DNA of 64,000 bases from positions 542,001 through 606,000 of the forward strand of contig NZ_CP051461.1 of assembly GCF_012584515.1 (NCBI RefSeq), written 5' to 3'. Made by a program: the position numbers and the translations under genes. This document shows, one piece after another, positions 19,857 through 29,679 of this stretch. This stretch comes from Polaromonas vacuolata (GTDB lineage: Bacteria > Pseudomonadota > Gammaproteobacteria > Burkholderiales > Burkholderiaceae_C). The number at the start of each line of letters is the position of its first letter. Positions within the stretch are counted from its first letter, which is position 1. Under the pieces are notes generated by a model that was given only the letters and a program-made list of their open reading frames with translations, was not told the origin of the DNA and ran no database searches.

Positions 19857-19888
19857 ATCAAGTTTACAAAAGTTAACCATCAAGTTTA
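19857..19888 (-). promoter_or_regulatory. Direct repeats in the ugpB leader
   Basis: On the minus strand TAAACTTGAT occurs twice (19879-19888 and 19857-19866), exactly 22 bases apart, with a degenerate TTAACTTTTG between them. The copies lie 27-58 bases before the ugpB ATG on the same helix face, as expected for tandem binding of a regulator. The spacing equals a PhoB 22-base unit but the bases do not match a Pho box. Confidence 0.4.
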
Positions 19889-20071
19889 GAGCGCGATTGT
19901 GACAGTCTTGCGCAAGCTTTACGCATTGGCGTTGTGGCGTGTATTTCCTCCTTTTTTTGAGGCAATACCCCTGCGCTTCTCGCCAGTTTTTTTCAAAGTA
20001 AAATGTTTCGCTCTTGCACAGAAGTGGTCGGGCATATTTTTGCGCTGGCCCAGCCATCCCAAAAAGCCACG

Positions 20072-23000
20072 ATGAACGCACCCACCACACTCGAAGAATT
20101 AAATGTTTTTGCGCCCTATGCAGCACATGACGAAGTGCGCATTCGCGAAATCCCTTACAACTACACCTCTTTTTCTGATCGTGAAGTGGTCACCCGTCTA
20201 CTGGGCGTACGCGCATGGGACTTGCTCAATGAGCTGCGTGGTGAGCGCCGCACTGGCCGCTCGGCGCGTATGTTGTACGAAGTCTTGGGCGACATTTGGG
20301 TAGTGCAGCGCAACCCTTACTTGCAAGACGATTTGTTAGATAACCCCAAGCGCCGCAAGTTGCTGGTCGAGGCTTTGCAACACCGTCTCGGCGAAGTCGA
20401 AAAACGTCGCACACCAGACATCGATATCCAACGCGATGCCATAGTTGTAGAACTACTGAATGCGGCCCGGGCTGCGGTTAGCCGCTTTTCTGACTCTTTT
20501 GAATCCATGGCTAAGTTGCGCCGCCAGACCGAGCGTCAACTGGGCAAACTCACGCTTAAAGACAACATCAAGTTTGATGGCTTGTCGCGCGTATCCCATG
20601 TCACTGACGCCACCGACTGGCGCGTCGAGTACCCGTTTGTTGTCCTCACCCCGGATACTGAAGTTGAGATGGCCGGTCTGGTCAAAGGCTGTATCGATTT
20701 AGGCTTGACCATAGTGCCACGCGGCGGCGGCACGGGTTACACCGGCGGCGCGATTCCATTGACTTGGAAATCAGCCGTCATCAACACCGAAAAACTCGAA
20801 GCCATGACCGAGGTTGAGATGGTTTCCCTGCCCGGTCTGGCCGAGCCAGTTGCCACTGTTTGGACCGAAGCCGGTGTGGTCACCCAGCGTGTGGCCGATG
20901 CGGCTGAGCGCGGCGGTTATGTGTTTGCGGTCGACCCCACCTCTGCCGAAGCCTCTTGCATAGGCGGCAATATCGCCATGAATGCGGGCGGTAAAAAGGC
21001 TGTGCTGTGGGGCACGGCGCTGGATAACTTGGCTTCTTGGCGCATGGTCACGCCAGATTCGCAGTGGCTGGAAGTCACGCGTATCAACCACAATCTGGGC
21101 AAGATTCATGATGCTGAAATGGCCAGTTTTGAGCTCAAGTACTTTGAGGCCGACGGCAAAAAACTGCTGCGCACCGAGCAGCTCGACATTCCCGGTAATC
21201 GCTTTCGTAAAGAAGGCTTGGGCAAAGACGTTACCGACAAATTTCTAAGCGGCTTGCCCGGGATTCAAAAAGAAGGCTGCGACGGCTTAATTACCAGCGC
21301 CCGCTGGATTGTTCACCGCATGCCGGTCCACACGCGCACGGTTTGCATGGAGTTTTTTGGCAATGCCAAAGACGCCGTGCCCAGCATTGTGGAGATCAAA
21401 GACTTTATGTTTGCCGAGCAAAAGCGCAGCCAAGCGCTGGGCTCGCCGGTATTGCTCGCCGGGCTAGAGCATTTAGACGACCGCTATCTTCGCGCTGTCG
21501 GCTACGCTACCAAATCCAAACGCGGTGGTCTGCCTAAGATGGTCTTGATTGGCGATATCGCCGGTGACGATGCTGACGCTGTGGCCAGAGCCACCAGCGA
21601 AGTGGTGCGAATTGCCAACTCCCGCAATGGCGAAGGCTTTATCGCTATCAGCCCTGAAGCGCGTAAAAAGTTCTGGCTAGACCGTAAGAAAACCGCCGCT
21701 ATCTCGCGCCACACCAATGCCTTCAAGATAAATGAAGACGTGGTCATTCCCCTGCCGCGCATGGCTGAATACACCGATGGCATTGAGCGCATTAATATCG
21801 AATTGAGCCTGGCCAACAAGATCAAGCTTTGCGATGCGCTAGATACGTTTTTCCGCAAAGGCAATTTGCCACTCGGCAAAGCCGACGACGCGAATGAAAT
21901 CGCCTCGCCTGAAGTCTTTGAAGACCGCGTCAGCCATGCGTTGACGCTGGTCGCCGGCGTGCGCACGCTTTGGGCTGGCTGGCTGCTAGACGTGGACAGC
22001 TTGTTCCCACAATTACAAGATCACTCGCTGCGCGCGAGCTGGAAGACGCAGCTGCGCGAGCCGCTGCAAGCGATTTTCACCGGCTCAGCCTTTGCGCCAC
22101 TGCTGGCCGAATGCACGGCTATTCACAAACGCGTGCTCAAGGGTCGGGTTTGGGCGGCTCTGCACATGCATGCGGGTGACGGCAATGTGCATACCAATTT
22201 GCCGGTCAATAGCGATGACTACGAGATGCTTAAAAGCGCCCATGAAGCGGTGGCCCGAATCATGCAATTGGCCCGATCGCTAGACGGTGTGATTTCTGGT
22301 GAGCACGGCATTGGGATTACAAAATTAGAATTTTTGACCGATGCTGAACTGCAGCCGTTTGCCGACTACAAAGCTAGGATTGATCCAGAAGGTCGCTTTA
22401 ACAAAGGCAAACTTTTGCGCGCCGCACCAGTCGCCGCGTCTGATGTTGCGGGCCCGCCCAAGCAATTGCTGTCCGATTTGACGAATGCTTACACGCCAAG
22501 TTTTGGCTTGATGGGTCATGAGTCGCTGATCATGCAGCAGTCCGATATTGGTGCGATTGCCGACAGCGTGAAAGATTGCCTGCGCTGCGGCAAGTGCAAG
22601 CCGGTTTGCGCCACCCACGTGCCGCGGGCGAATTTGCTTTACAGCCCGCGCAACAAAATTCTGGCCACCTCGCTCTTGGTCGAAGCGTTTCTTTATGAAG
22701 AGCAAACCAGACGCGGCGTGAGCATTAAGCACTGGCAAGAATTTGAAGATGTGGCCGATCACTGCACTGTCTGCCATAAATGTTTGACACCTTGTCCGGT
22801 GGATATTGACTTCGGTGAAGTCTCCATGAATATGCGTAATTTGCTGCGCAAAATGGGACAAAAGAGCTTTAGGCCGGGTAACGCAGTGGCCATGTTTTTC
22901 CTCAATGCCACGAATCCGCAGACGATTAAATTCATGCGCTCGGCCATGGTTGATGTGGGTTTCAAAGCCCAGCGTCTGGCCAATGATTTGCTACGCCGCG

Positions 23001-23989
23001 TTGCCCGCAAACAAACCTCCAAGCCCCGCGCCACTGTGGGTGCGGCGCCAATTAAAGAGCAGGTGATTCACTTCATCAATAAAAAAATGCCGGGTGGCTT
23101 ACCGAAAAAGAGTGCGCGTGCGCTGCTAGACATCGAAGACAAAGACTACGTGCCCATCATCCGGAACCCCAAAACCACCACGTCTGAGACCGAAGCGGTG
23201 TTTTACTTCCCCGGCTGCGGCTCCGAGCGATTGTTCAGCCAAGTCGGCTTAGCCACTCAAGCCATGCTCTGGCATGCGGGTGTGCAAACGGTATTGCCGC
23301 CTGGCTATTTGTGCTGTGGCTATCCGCAGCGCGGCAGCGGTGAGTTTGATAAAGCCGACAAAATCATCACCGACAACCGAGTGCTGTTTCACCGTGTGGC
23401 GAACACGCTCAATTACTTGGACATTAAAACCGTGGTGGTCAGTTGCGGTACCTGTTATGACCAGTTGCAAAACTACGAGTTCGACAAGATATTTCCGGGC
23501 TGCCGCATCATAGACATCCATGAATACTTGCTGGAGAAAAACATCACCTTGAACACCGGTAAAGGCTATCTTTATCACGACCCTTGCCACAGTCCTATGA
23601 AACTGCAAGAGCCTATGAAGACAGTCAAAGCGCTGATGGGCGACAACATTCTCAAGAACGAAAGCTGCTGCGGCGAGTCCGGCACATTAGGTGTAACCCG
23701 ACCTGATATCTCTACCCAAATCCGTTTTCGCAAGGAAGAAAAGCTGCTTGAAGGCGAAGCCAAGCTGCGCGCCAGCGGCGCTTTGGGTGAGCATGAAAAC
23801 GTCAAAATTCTCACCAGCTGCCCTAGCTGTTTGCAAGGCTTGTCACGCTTTGGCGATGACATGAAAAACGGATTGCTAGAAGCTGACTACATCGTCGTCG
23901 AGATGGCTAATCAGATACTGGGCAAGGACTGGATGCCCGAGTACGTAGCCTCGGCCAATCGTGGCGGCATAGAACGTGTGCTGGTCTAA
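20072..23989 (+). CDS. FAD/iron-sulfur oxidoreductase, D-lactate/glycolate dehydrogenase type (DUF3683)
   Basis: Large predicted 2-hydroxyacid dehydrogenase, probably membrane-associated and feeding electrons to quinone. The 1305 residues combine an N-terminal DUF3683 region (about 1-170), an FAD-binding type 4 domain with the [15 protein letters not shown] loop (about 180-400), an FAD-linked oxidase C domain ending [11 protein letters not shown] (to about 770), two 4Fe-4S motifs ([17 protein letters not shown] from Cys836, and [14 protein letters not shown]) and CCG domains with [10 protein letters not shown] and CCGESGTLG. It is in effect a GlcD-GlpC fusion. I chose the ATG at 20072 (MNAPTTLEE); the open frame upstream is unlike a coding start. 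The substrate is not determined; D-lactate is the best guess. Confidence 0.85.
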   Translation: MNAPTTLEELNVFAPYAAHDEVRIREIPYNYTSFSDREVVTRLLGVRAWDLLNELRGERRTGRSARMLYEVLGDIWVVQRNPYLQDDLLDNPKRRKLLVEALQHRLGEVEKRRTPDIDIQRDAIVVELLNAARAAVSRFSDSFESMAKLRRQTERQLGKLTLKDNIKFDGLSRVSHVTDATDWRVEYPFVVLTPDTEVEMAGLVKGCIDLGLTIVPRGGGTGYTGGAIPLTWKSAVINTEKLEAMTEVEMVSLPGLAEPVATVWTEAGVVTQRVADAAERGGYVFAVDPTSAEASCIGGNIAMNAGGKKAVLWGTALDNLASWRMVTPDSQWLEVTRINHNLGKIHDAEMASFELKYFEADGKKLLRTEQLDIPGNRFRKEGLGKDVTDKFLSGLPGIQKEGCDGLITSARWIVHRMPVHTRTVCMEFFGNAKDAVPSIVEIKDFMFAEQKRSQALGSPVLLAGLEHLDDRYLRAVGYATKSKRGGLPKMVLIGDIAGDDADAVARATSEVVRIANSRNGEGFIAISPEARKKFWLDRKKTAAISRHTNAFKINEDVVIPLPRMAEYTDGIERINIELSLANKIKLCDALDTFFRKGNLPLGKADDANEIASPEVFEDRVSHALTLVAGVRTLWAGWLLDVDSLFPQLQDHSLRASWKTQLREPLQAIFTGSAFAPLLAECTAIHKRVLKGRVWAALHMHAGDGNVHTNLPVNSDDYEMLKSAHEAVARIMQLARSLDGVISGEHGIGITKLEFLTDAELQPFADYKARIDPEGRFNKGKLLRAAPVAASDVAGPPKQLLSDLTNAYTPSFGLMGHESLIMQQSDIGAIADSVKDCLRCGKCKPVCATHVPRANLLYSPRNKILATSLLVEAFLYEEQTRRGVSIKHWQEFEDVADHCTVCHKCLTPCPVDIDFGEVSMNMRNLLRKMGQKSFRPGNAVAMFFLNATNPQTIKFMRSAMVDVGFKAQRLANDLLRRVARKQTSKPRATVGAAPIKEQVIHFINKKMPGGLPKKSARALLDIEDKDYVPIIRNPKTTTSETEAVFYFPGCGSERLFSQVGLATQAMLWHAGVQTVLPPGYLCCGYPQRGSGEFDKADKIITDNRVLFHRVANTLNYLDIKTVVVSCGTCYDQLQNYEFDKIFPGCRIIDIHEYLLEKNITLNTGKGYLYHDPCHSPMKLQEPMKTVKALMGDNILKNESCCGESGTLGVTRPDISTQIRFRKEEKLLEGEAKLRASGALGEHENVKILTSCPSCLQGLSRFGDDMKNGLLEADYIVVEMANQILGKDWMPEYVASANRGGIERVLV

Positions 23990-24016
23990 ACCAGCAACTC
24001 AAGAAAGGTATTTTTT

Positions 24017-24430
24017 ATGGCAGGTCTTAAAACCGATTCACCCACCCCAACCGCGCTGACGGTGCACAGCCAGTCGCGTCTTTTAGAAGTGGCGTTTTCT
24101 GATGGTATGGAATTTAAAATTCCGTTCGAGCTGATGCGCGTGTATTCGCCTTCAGCCGAAGTCCAGGGCCATGGCCCGGGCCAAGAAATTTTGCAGACTG
24201 GTAAGCGCGAAGTCGGTGTGGTGGCGTTAGAGCCCATAGGCAATTACGCGGTCAAGCCGGTTTTTTCTGATGGCCATGAAAGTGGGATTTTCTCTTGGGA
24301 CTACCTCTACCATTTGGGCGCAAATCAGACCGAACTCTGGGCAGATTACACCGGCAGATTAAGCCAAGCCGGCGTCTCCCGCGATGCCCCTATGTCGGGT
24401 AAAAAAGGCGGGGCTTGCGCCAGTCACTAA
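24017..24430 (+). CDS. DUF971 (gamma-butyrobetaine hydroxylase-like N-terminal domain) protein
   Basis: The 137 residues form a stand-alone domain like the N-terminal domain of gamma-butyrobetaine hydroxylase, with LEVAFSDGMEFKIPFELMRV and the GIFSWDYLYHLG signature. Such proteins often sit near iron-sulfur or ubiquinone genes in betaproteobacteria; the function is not established. It lies 27 bases after the large Fe-S oxidoreductase and ahead of ubiE. The C-terminus, GKKGGACASH, contains Cys and His that might bind metal. Confidence 0.85.
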   Translation: MAGLKTDSPTPTALTVHSQSRLLEVAFSDGMEFKIPFELMRVYSPSAEVQGHGPGQEILQTGKREVGVVALEPIGNYAVKPVFSDGHESGIFSWDYLYHLGANQTELWADYTGRLSQAGVSRDAPMSGKKGGACASH

Positions 24431-24444
24431 GACTTACGCGGCGT

Positions 24445-24464
24445 AACAGTGAAAACTGTTGTTT
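24445..24464 (+). terminator. Weak hairpin after the DUF971 gene
   Basis: AACAGT and ACTGTT form a 6-base stem with a GAAA loop, followed by GTTTT. The stem is A/T rich and the tail short, so it is a modest terminator candidate before ubiE. Confidence 0.35.
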
Positions 24465-24548
24465 TAACCGTTTAATTGCTTTCAATGCCCTGTCAAAACG
24501 AAGGGTTGTCGCCCTTGAAAATGGGCTTTCCAACTTAATATAAATCCC

Positions 24549-25280
24549 ATGAGCAGTACACACTTTGGTTTTGAATCCGTCGACGAGCAGGACAAGGCGC
24601 GCCGCGTGCGCGGTGTGTTCGATTCCGTCGCGCCCAAGTACGACCTCATGAATGACTTAATGTCAGCCGGCATGCACCGTGCTTGGAAGGCCTATACCGT
24701 CATGGTGGCCAACGTCAAACCGGGTCAACGTGTGCTCGACATTGCGGGCGGCACTGGCGACTTGGCTATGGCGTTTGCGCCTTTGGTCGGCGCCACGGGT
24801 CAGGTGGTGCACACCGATATCAACCAAGCCATGCTTGGCGAAGGCCGCAACCGTCTGCTCGATGCCGGCTTAAGCCTGCCAACAGTGGCTTGTGATGCCG
24901 AGCATCTGCCATTTAAAGATGGCTATTTTGATCTGGTGACAGTCGCTTTTGGTTTGCGCAATATGACGCACAAGGACGGCGCGCTGGCAGAAATGAATCG
25001 CGTGATTAAGCCCGGCGGCAAGCTGCTGGTGCTGGAGTTTTCAAAAGTCGCCAAGCCACTGGAAAAGTTTTACGACTGGTATTCGTTCAAAGTGCTGCCG
25101 CGTTTGGGCAAGTTAGTGGCTAACGACGACAGCAGTTATCAGTATTTAGCCGAGTCGATTCGCATGCATCCGAGTCAGCAGGAATTAAAGGCCTTGATGC
25201 ACACCGCTGGCTTTGGCCATGTGGACTATCACAACATGGCTGCTGGCGTAGTGGCTTTGCATGTCGGGATCAAGTGCTAA
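24549..25280 (+). CDS. ubiE: Ubiquinone/menaquinone biosynthesis C-methyltransferase UbiE
   Basis: SAM-dependent C-methyltransferase of ubiquinone synthesis. The 243 residues carry the UbiE start [27 protein letters not shown] sequence, [17 protein letters not shown], the SAM loop [12 protein letters not shown] and the late signature [14 protein letters not shown]. It begins the ubiE - Tim44 - ubiJ - ubiB cluster on the plus strand. Confidence 0.96.
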   Translation: MSSTHFGFESVDEQDKARRVRGVFDSVAPKYDLMNDLMSAGMHRAWKAYTVMVANVKPGQRVLDIAGGTGDLAMAFAPLVGATGQVVHTDINQAMLGEGRNRLLDAGLSLPTVACDAEHLPFKDGYFDLVTVAFGLRNMTHKDGALAEMNRVIKPGGKLLVLEFSKVAKPLEKFYDWYSFKVLPRLGKLVANDDSSYQYLAESIRMHPSQQELKALMHTAGFGHVDYHNMAAGVVALHVGIKC

Positions 25281-25341
25281 AAAGAAGTTTGCAGCTGAAA
25301 AATTAAACCTGCGGGGCGTGCAGCCCGCTATTGGAGACCAA

Positions 25342-26328
25342 ATGACCTTAATGAAAAATTCTCGATTTATTGCTATGTTTTTTACTGCTTTGTTTGCTTT
25401 GACGCTGGTGTTTGCCAGCGCCAGTGCAGACGCAAGGCGCTTAGGCGGTGGCGGCTCCTTCGGCAAACAGTCGCCTAATGTGACGCGCCAAGCTGCGCCG
25501 CCAAGCAATACGGGTGCCGCTGGTGCAACCGCAGCGGCTGCACCACGCCGTCCCTTTGGCGCTATGTTGGGCGGTTTGGCTGCTGGTCTGGGCTTGGCTT
25601 GGTTAGCTTCGTCGCTGGGCTTGGGCGGTGCTTTCGGCCAAATCATCATGTTTGCTTTGTTGGCAGTGGCTGTGATGCTGCTGGTGAGTTTTGTGATGCG
25701 CAAAATCAGAGCTAATCAAGGCAATGGCAATGGCAACAACAGTGGCAATAGAAACGGCAATTACGCGTTTCAAAGCCCCGCCAATGCCAGTACGCCGCAA
25801 TCTTACAAACCAGAAAACGTCGGTAACGACGCATCTGCCCGTCCTTGGGAAGGCGCTAACACCGCGTTTGATGCAAAAAATACGGCCGGTGCTGCCGGTG
25901 GTTCCATGATTGGTTCCGCTCTCGGTGGTTCACAAAACTGGGGTGTGCCGGCTGGTTTTGATGCCGATGGTTTTCTCAAAGCCTGCAAAGCTAACTTCAT
26001 CACTTTGCAAGATTCTTGGGATAAGTCAGACCTCATCAGCTTGCGCGCCATGATGACTGACGACATGCTGAGCGAAATCAGAACCCAATTGACCGATCGC
26101 AGCTCGCACTCTGGTGCCGGTGCTAACAAGACTGACGTTGCCATGCTAGAGGCGCAATTGCTGGGCATTGAGGAACTCTCCGACAGCTATATGGCCAGCG
26201 TAGAGTTCTCTGGCATGATCCGCGAAGATGCCGCCGCCAGTGCGACGCCATTCCGTGAAGTCTGGAACATGACTAAAGCCAAAACCGGTGGTGGCTGGTT
26301 GGTCGCTGGTGTTCAAGCACTGCAATAA
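25342..26328 (+). CDS. Tim44-domain membrane protein
   Basis: Function unknown; the C-terminal half (about residues 205-325) is a Tim44-like domain, an NTF2-type fold used by the mitochondrial import protein Tim44 to bind lipid or membrane proteins. The N-terminus has a signal sequence or anchor (FIAMFFTALFALTLVFASASADA), then a Gly-rich and Ala-rich section, a membrane region (about 75-115) and an Asn/Gly-rich linker (about 125-145). I chose the ATG at 25342, with TTGGAG upstream; the frame opens earlier, overlapping ubiE. Its place between ubiE and ubiJ suggests a membrane role near the ubiquinone genes, which is inference. Confidence 0.8.
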   Translation: MTLMKNSRFIAMFFTALFALTLVFASASADARRLGGGGSFGKQSPNVTRQAAPPSNTGAAGATAAAAPRRPFGAMLGGLAAGLGLAWLASSLGLGGAFGQIIMFALLAVAVMLLVSFVMRKIRANQGNGNGNNSGNRNGNYAFQSPANASTPQSYKPENVGNDASARPWEGANTAFDAKNTAGAAGGSMIGSALGGSQNWGVPAGFDADGFLKACKANFITLQDSWDKSDLISLRAMMTDDMLSEIRTQLTDRSSHSGAGANKTDVAMLEAQLLGIEELSDSYMASVEFSGMIREDAAASATPFREVWNMTKAKTGGGWLVAGVQALQ

Positions 26329-26396
26329 AAACCAATTAGCCTTCTATTGGCCCCGTTTCTAAGACGGCGCCATTTATCCGTCAAAATCGGGGTCGT

Positions 26397-26948
26397 ATGA
26401 ATACTACGACCCCGCTTTCATTTTTGCAGTCCCTCGCCAGCCGTCTCCAGCCACCCGCATGGGTGGTGGACGAGGCCCAACAGCGCTTGGTACTTTTTCT
26501 AAACCATGTCTTGATGCAGGAAAAACAAGCGCAAGAGCGCTTAGCGCGCAAAAAAGGAAGCGTCATCAAACTCAGTTGGGGTATGTTTGACGCTAGCCTT
26601 TTAATCACGCCTGCCGGACTTCTTGACCGTGCGGCGGCTGGCGCTAAACCCGACCTCAGCGTTGCCATTTCAGTCGACTCTCCCGCTACCTTGCTGCAGT
26701 CTGTGCTGGCTGGCAAGGCGCCGCCGGTGAAGATTGATGGCGATGTTCAGTTAGCAGCCGAGCTCGGCTGGCTGGCTGAAAACCTGCGCTGGGATGCAGA
26801 AGAAGACCTGTCCCGTCTACTCGGCGATGTGCCTGCACATGCACTGGCCGATGCCGGTCGCCGCTTGGCTGCTGGCCTGAAACAATTTCTCGCCTCCGGT
26901 CCTCTTTCTGCTAGCGGCGGTCGCGGCATGGAAAAGGCCTCTCAATGA
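26397..26948 (+). CDS. ubiJ: Ubiquinone biosynthesis accessory factor UbiJ (SCP2 domain)
   Basis: Lipid-binding factor of the Ubi complex. The 183 residues have a sterol-carrier-like (SCP2) domain in about residues 20-110 and a C-terminal amphipathic helix. Sequence similarity to E. coli UbiJ is weak by eye; the call rests mainly on length, the SCP2-like section and its position between ubiE and ubiB, with its stop overlapping the ubiB start (ATGA). Confidence 0.8.
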   Translation: MNTTTPLSFLQSLASRLQPPAWVVDEAQQRLVLFLNHVLMQEKQAQERLARKKGSVIKLSWGMFDASLLITPAGLLDRAAAGAKPDLSVAISVDSPATLLQSVLAGKAPPVKIDGDVQLAAELGWLAENLRWDAEEDLSRLLGDVPAHALADAGRRLAAGLKQFLASGPLSASGGRGMEKASQ

Positions 26949-28498
26949 GTCGTCTTTTTCGCGGTGTTTTCATTGTCTGGACAGTACTTCGCTTTGGACT
27001 TGATGAGTTGGTGTTGTCGGGCTTTGAAAAGCCTTGGATACGCCTTTTGCGCCGCATCGTCTCGACCGGCCGCAACCTGAGTGCACCGCGCGGTGAGCGG
27101 CTGCGCTTGGCGCTAGAAAGCTTAGGTCCTATTTTTGTGAAGTTTGGCCAAGTCATGTCAACCCGGCGTGATCTTTTGCCGCCTGATGTCGCGGATGAAT
27201 TGATGCGGCTACAAGACCGCGTACCGCCGTTTGACTCCGGCGTTGCGGTGACCATCATAGAGAAATCTTTTGGTCGACCACTGGACCAAATTTTCGCTAG
27301 CTTTGACCACACGCCAATTGCCAGTGCGTCAATTGCACAAGTCCACTTTGCTGTCTTACCCGGTGGCCGCGAGGTGGCGGTCAAGGTGCTGCGGCCGAAT
27401 ATGCGGCCAGCGATCGAGAAAGACTTGGCGCTCATGGGCATGATGGCCGGTTGGGTCGAACGCTCATCTGCCGATGGCAAACGCCTCAAGCCACGCGAAG
27501 TGGTCGCTGAGTTTGACAAATATCTGCACGATGAACTCGACTTGCTGCGCGAAGCGGCCAACGCCGCCCAGTTGCGCCGCAACATGCAAGACTTGGATTT
27601 GGTCATGATTCCCGAGATGGTTTGGGATTTCTGCCGAACCGATGTGATGGTGATGCAGCGCATGAAGGGCGTGCCGATTAGCCAGATTCAGCGCCTGCGC
27701 GATGCTGGCGTTGACATGAAAAAACTCGCTGTCGACGGTGTCACGCTATTTTTCACACAAGTCTTTAGAGATGGTTTTTTTCATGCCGACATGCATCCCG
27801 GCAATATTCAGGTCAGCTTAGAACCCGCTACCTTTGGCCGTTATATCTCGCTGGACTTCGGCATTGTTGGTACGCTGACCGAGACCGATAAAGAGTATTT
27901 GGCGCAAAACTTCAGCGCCTTTTTCCGCCGCGACTATAAGCGCGTGGCCGAGCTGCACATTGAATCTGGCTGGGTTCCTCAGACTACCCGTGTCGATGAG
28001 TTAGAAGCGGCTATTCGCGCCTGCTGCGAGCCGTATTTTGATAGGCCTCTAAAAGAAATCTCGCTGGGCATGGTCTTGATGCGTTTGTTTCAAACCTCAA
28101 GGCGTTTTCATGTTGAGATACAGCCGCAGTTGGTGTTGTTGCAAAAAACCTTACTCAATATCGAAGGCTTGGGCCGCGACCTTGATCCCGATCTGGACTT
28201 GTGGAGCACGGCTAGACCGTTTCTTGAAAAGTGGATGCTAGACCAAGTCGGCCCCGCCAAATTGCTGGCTCAGCTCAAGGCCGAAGCGCCAGGTTACGCC
28301 AAGTTATTGCCGGCCTTGCCGCGGCTGCTGGCGGAGTTTCTCAAACAACGCCCGGACAACAACGCACGTGAGTTGCGTGCTTTGCTCGTCGAGCAAAAGC
28401 GCACCAATACACTGCTACAAAGTCTGGTCTACGGCGGGGTAGGTTTCCTGCTCGGCCTGCTGGCCATGCAGGTGTTGACGCGCGTGAGTATTTTCTGA
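26945..28498 (+). CDS. ubiB: Ubiquinone biosynthesis protein UbiB (ABC1/ADCK atypical kinase)
   Basis: Atypical protein-kinase-like ATPase needed for ubiquinone synthesis. The 517 residues contain the KxGQ motif in [16 protein letters not shown], the alanine-rich loop ASIAQVHFA that replaces the usual Gly-rich loop, HADMHPGNI (catalytic loop) and LDFGIVGTL (DFG). Two C-terminal hydrophobic segments (about residues 490-512) anchor it in the inner membrane. Its ATG overlaps the end of ubiJ. Confidence 0.95.
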   Translation: MSRLFRGVFIVWTVLRFGLDELVLSGFEKPWIRLLRRIVSTGRNLSAPRGERLRLALESLGPIFVKFGQVMSTRRDLLPPDVADELMRLQDRVPPFDSGVAVTIIEKSFGRPLDQIFASFDHTPIASASIAQVHFAVLPGGREVAVKVLRPNMRPAIEKDLALMGMMAGWVERSSADGKRLKPREVVAEFDKYLHDELDLLREAANAAQLRRNMQDLDLVMIPEMVWDFCRTDVMVMQRMKGVPISQIQRLRDAGVDMKKLAVDGVTLFFTQVFRDGFFHADMHPGNIQVSLEPATFGRYISLDFGIVGTLTETDKEYLAQNFSAFFRRDYKRVAELHIESGWVPQTTRVDELEAAIRACCEPYFDRPLKEISLGMVLMRLFQTSRRFHVEIQPQLVLLQKTLLNIEGLGRDLDPDLDLWSTARPFLEKWMLDQVGPAKLLAQLKAEAPGYAKLLPALPRLLAEFLKQRPDNNARELRALLVEQKRTNTLLQSLVYGGVGFLLGLLAMQVLTRVSIF

Positions 28499-28522
28499 TC
28501 TGTCAGCCGGTGTTTTAGAAAT

Positions 28523-28544
28523 ACGCAAAGTCTATAATTTGCGT
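28523..28544 (+). promoter_or_regulatory. Inverted repeat overlapping a TATAAT, upstream of the FmdB-like gene
   Basis: ACGCAAA (28523-28529) and TTTGCGT (28538-28544) flank 8 bases that contain most of a perfect TATAAT (28533-28538). It could be a -10 box under a palindromic operator, or the weak terminator of ubiB, since TTTG follows. A second hairpin, CTCCGG/CCGGAG (28550-28555 and 28565-28570), lies in the leader before the start at 28598. Confidence 0.35.
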
Positions 28545-28597
28545 TTTGTCTCCGGCTGTTTTGCCCGGAGCCGCCCCTTTCAAAACCTTCAAGCCTT

Positions 28598-28966
28598 ATG
28601 CCTATTTACGCTTACAAATGCGAGTCCTGCGGGCATGCCAAAGATGTGCTGCAGAAAATGTCAGATCCCCTGTTGACGGTTTGCCCTGAATGCGGCGAGT
28701 CAGCTTTTAAAAAGCAACTCACTTCAGCCGGTTTCCAGCTCAAAGGTTCGGGCTGGTATGTGACTGACTTTCGCGGCGACAAGCCGTCATCAGACGCTGG
28801 CGATACGTCCAAAACCGGTAAACCAGCCGACGCCGCTGCACCGGCTGCGGCTGCGCCCGCTAGCGTCGCAGCCAGTCCTACGACCAGCGCTGCGCCAAGT
28901 CCTGCCGCTGCACCGGCTGCATCCAGCTCGGTTTCCAGCACCGCTTCAAGCAAAGGCAGCAGCTGA
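28598..28966 (+). CDS. FmdB family zinc-ribbon protein
   Basis: Putative regulatory zinc-ribbon protein; function not established. The first 45 residues hold MPIYAYKCESCGHAKDVLQK and CPECGESAF, two CxxC knuckles. The second half (about 70-122) is a low-complexity Ala/Ser/Pro tail. It overlaps the DUF502 gene by one base (TGATG), so the two are translationally coupled, a pair common upstream of aspS in betaproteobacteria. Confidence 0.9.
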   Translation: MPIYAYKCESCGHAKDVLQKMSDPLLTVCPECGESAFKKQLTSAGFQLKGSGWYVTDFRGDKPSSDAGDTSKTGKPADAAAPAAAAPASVAASPTTSAAPSPAAAPAASSSVSSTASSKGSS

Positions 28967-29586
28967 TGACAGCCATACGCAAGTGGCTGTTCGCCGGCTT
29001 GTTGGTGTTGGTGCCTTTGGCCATCACAGTCTGGGTGCTGAACTGGGTCGTGGTCACGCTAGACCAGACGCTGCAGATATTGCCGGGTAACTGGCATCCC
29101 GACAAACTGCTGGGCTTTCATATTCCTGGCTTTGGCGTTTTGCTGGCTTTGTTTATTGTGCTCACGATAGGCGCTATCGCGAGTAATTTTCTAGGCAAAA
29201 AGCTGGTTAGCGTTTGGGATTTGATGCTTAACCGCATACCTATTGTTCGCTCTATCTACTCCAGCGTTAAGCAGGTTTCTGACACGCTGTTTTCAGAAAA
29301 TGGCAATGCCTTTCGCAAGGCTTTGCTAGTGCAGTGGCCGCGCGAAGGTGTCTGGACCATAGGTTTTCTGACGGGCGCCCCAGGCGGTGACGTGATTAAC
29401 CACTTGGTCGGCGATTACATCAGCGTTTATGTGCCGACCACGCCGAACCCCACTGGCGGCTACTTCGTGATGCTCAAGCGCAGCGACTGCGTTGAGCTCA
29501 AGATGAGCGTTGATGAGGCGCTGACGTATGTGATTTCTATGGGCGTTGTAGTGCCCGGTAGTGGCGCTTTTTACAAGCCCAAATAG
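28966..29586 (+). CDS. DUF502 family membrane protein
   Basis: Inner-membrane protein of unknown function. The 206 residues have two hydrophobic segments near the N-terminus (about 8-30 and 57-78) and the DUF502 signatures NRIPIVRSIYSSVKQVSDTL and VPTTPNPTGGYFVMLKRSD. The ATG overlaps the preceding stop. It lies just before aspS, a common context. Confidence 0.9.
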   Translation: MTAIRKWLFAGLLVLVPLAITVWVLNWVVVTLDQTLQILPGNWHPDKLLGFHIPGFGVLLALFIVLTIGAIASNFLGKKLVSVWDLMLNRIPIVRSIYSSVKQVSDTLFSENGNAFRKALLVQWPREGVWTIGFLTGAPGGDVINHLVGDYISVYVPTTPNPTGGYFVMLKRSDCVELKMSVDEALTYVISMGVVVPGSGAFYKPK

Positions 29587-29679
29587 CGGTTCAGGCAACC
29601 GTTTTTCTTCCTCTCTCGGTCAGTCGCTTGCAATGACAAACGGCTGGCCAACTGTTTAACTTTTAATGTGAATCCAATT

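Noticed and set aside
19899..19916. Pho box upstream of ugpB
   Set aside because: CTGTCAC is present but the partner half-site at the required 11-base spacing does not match the consensus, so I only mention it as a half-site.
22325..22861. Open frame of 178 codons on the minus strand within the large oxidoreductase gene
   Set aside because: The plus strand here encodes the conserved Fe-S motifs; the reverse frame has no sign of its own selection.
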